This document shows, piece by piece, positions 4,796 through 5,987 of a DNA stretch of 5,987 nucleotides. Made by a program: the position numbers and the translations under genes. The first letter of the stretch is position 1; each line of letters begins with the position of its first letter. The DNA is taken from contig JAIPEK010000149.1 in assembly GCA_021737205.1 (NCBI GenBank), positions 1 to 5,987 on the forward strand, in the 5' to 3' direction. The notes under the pieces were generated by a model, which had not been told where the DNA came from, made no database searches, and saw nothing but the letters and a program-made list of their open reading frames with translations. This DNA is from Desulfarculaceae bacterium. Its GTDB lineage: Bacteria; Desulfobacterota; Desulfobacteria; Desulfobacterales; Desulfobacteraceae.

Positions 4796-5987
4796 ATGAG
4801 CCGACCCCATGACGGATGCCCCGTGAACGAGGCGGCACAAAAGCTATACAGGCGCTGGAAACTGGCCGGGAGCGAAAGACGCGAAAAGAGTCTGCTCGCT
4901 TTCTGCGCAAGACTGGTGCGGGCCGCTACAGTGGGGACGGCTGCTCCTTCGGTGGTCAATGAACTGGAACGGTGTGCAGGTATTCTGGCGGAAGTTGACA
5001 CACAGGCTGCGGATATGATCAACAAACTTCTGACGGTGCACGGAAAAGTGCTTGCCGATCATGTCCACAACCGGGAATGCGCTTTTCATGCCTGTTTTGC
5101 CGAAAAACGGGTCCCGCCCTGTCAACGCGCATGTCCGGCTCATATCGATATCCCCGGATTCATCAATCTGGCAGGAACAGGGCGCTGGAAAGAATCCCTT
5201 GAAACCATCATTTACGACAACCCGTTCCCTCATGTGTGCGGTCTTGTGTGTCCGGCCCCCTGCGAGGACGCCTGCCTGAGAAACTGTATCGACACGGCCG
5301 TGACCATCGGCTCCATGAAAGCCTGCGTGGCCCTGCAGGCGGCACGGAAAAATCCGTATCCCGAATTTCGCAAAGTCCATCCTTCGGGCCGGAAAGTCGC
5401 AATTGTCGGCGCGGGGCCGGCCGGACTCACGGCTGCGGTTTATCTGGTTCTCATGGGCCATGAAGCGACGGTTTTCGACGAGAAGGAAAAGCCGGGCGGA
5501 ATGCTCCGGTACGGCATCCCTGAATACCGGCTGCCCGAAGAGGTCCTGGACGGGGAAATCGAATGGATTCGAAAAAACGGCGTCAGGATTGAAATGCAAA
5601 CGAGAATCGAACAGATTCCCGATCTTCTGACCTCGGGTTTTGATGCCGTGTTCATCGCCACAGGGGCCCAGGTGAGCAAAAAGATTCCCATGCAGGGGAT
5701 CGATCTGCCGTTTGTCACCGGGGGAATCGATTTTCTCAAAAGCGTGAACCAGAGGGAAAATCCGGTGTTGTCGGGCAGAGTCGTGGTGATCGGCGGCGGG
5801 AACGTAGCATCGGACGTGGCTGCGGCGGCAACGGACCACGGGGCTTCGGAAGTGGAAATGGTATGCCTGGAAAGTCCTCAAGAGATGCCGGCATCGCGGC
5901 GGGAGATCGACCATGTCACGGCGAAAGGCGTGAAAATCGAAAATTCCTGGGGACCGGTCAAAGTCAGGGAAACCGGGGAGATCACCT
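4796..5987 (+). CDS. GltD-like FAD/NAD(P)-dependent oxidoreductase subunit (AorC-like), 3' truncated by window edge
   Basis: The pyridine-nucleotide-coupling subunit, open for 397 codons to the right edge with no stop. After an unusual helical region (residues 1-94) comes a GltD-type Fe-S domain: C95, C100, C109, C113, the family phrase ACPAHIDIPGFI (112-123), then C148/C152/C156/C160/C164 around NPFPHVCGLVCPAPCEDAC. Next is an FAD-binding Rossmann fold (VAIVGAGPAG, glycines from 205) with KPGGMLRYGIPEYRLP, and a second, NAD(P)-binding one (VVVIGGGNVASDVA, glycines 333-335). After the second fold the sequence reads VCLESPQEMPASRRE; GltD has a YRR-type phosphate-binding pair here, so NADH may be preferred over NADPH. 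ATG at 4796 has only a weak AGAGA ribosome site (4786-4790). It should pass electrons between the four-cluster ferredoxin and FAD/NAD(H). Glutamate synthase is unlikely, because no GltB-like gene is adjacent in the window and the partners are AOR-type. Confidence 0.9.
   Translation, partial: MSRPHDGCPVNEAAQKLYRRWKLAGSERREKSLLAFCARLVRAATVGTAAPSVVNELERCAGILAEVDTQAADMINKLLTVHGKVLADHVHNRECAFHACFAEKRVPPCQRACPAHIDIPGFINLAGTGRWKESLETIIYDNPFPHVCGLVCPAPCEDACLRNCIDTAVTIGSMKACVALQAARKNPYPEFRKVHPSGRKVAIVGAGPAGLTAAVYLVLMGHEATVFDEKEKPGGMLRYGIPEYRLPEEVLDGEIEWIRKNGVRIEMQTRIEQIPDLLTSGFDAVFIATGAQVSKKIPMQGIDLPFVTGGIDFLKSVNQRENPVLSGRVVVIGGGNVASDVAAAATDHGASEVEMVCLESPQEMPASRREIDHVTAKGVKIENSWGPVKVRETGEIT

Noticed and set aside
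4844..5914. Open frame of 356 codons on the minus strand opposite the FAD subunit gene
   Set aside because: No domain is recognisable, while the + strand carries a complete series of Fe-S and Rossmann motifs through the same bases. Shadow frame.

Overview
The window looks like the chromosome of an anaerobic bacterium, most likely a Desulfobacterota (sulfate-reducer-like, Desulfobacteraceae-type) or a close relative. This is inferred from three things: a TRAP permease beside a tungsten aldehyde:ferredoxin oxidoreductase (AOR)-family operon, a DUF2080 protein of a family best known from archaea and their mobile elements, and intergenic DNA made of short-period palindromic repeats. Nothing here fixes the species. 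All genes supported by the sequence are on the + strand.

Layout. Positions 2-1039 hold the 3' part of a TRAP-transporter large permease (DctM family), cut by the left edge. A gap with a plausible sigma70-type promoter (1077-1105) leads into a two-gene unit: a 62-residue DUF2080 protein with an AbrB/MazE-like C-terminal half (1152-1340), then a GNAT acetyltransferase (1348 or 1354 to 1791). The gap 1792-1988 holds a 9-nt-period inverted array that folds into a hairpin (1845-1904) and a 7-nt-period tandem repeat (1948-1975).

The main block begins at 1989 with a 77-residue zinc-ribbon protein (1989-2222). Three bases later comes the tungsten/molybdenum-bis-pterin AOR catalytic subunit (2226-4118), and 15 bases after that a ferredoxin with four [4Fe-4S] clusters (4134-4619). 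After a 176-bp gap filled by an inverted array of heptamers comes a GltD-like FAD/NAD(P) oxidoreductase (4796 to beyond 5987). This last gene is open to the right edge with no stop in the window, so a search for closed ORFs would miss it.

Working together: the catalytic subunit, the poly-[4Fe-4S] subunit and the FAD/pyridine-nucleotide subunit match, in composition though not in gene order, the AorABC complex known from Aromatoleum. There the W-bis-pterin subunit interconverts aldehyde and carboxylate, the Fe-S subunit carries electrons, and the FAD subunit exchanges them with NAD(H). The specific substrate is unknown. The TRAP permease could import an organic acid, but a separate transcription unit lies between it and the AOR genes. 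The least explained items are the zinc-ribbon protein heading the AOR operon, the DUF2080-GNAT pair, the degenerate N-terminal domain of the FAD subunit, and the three short-period repeats.
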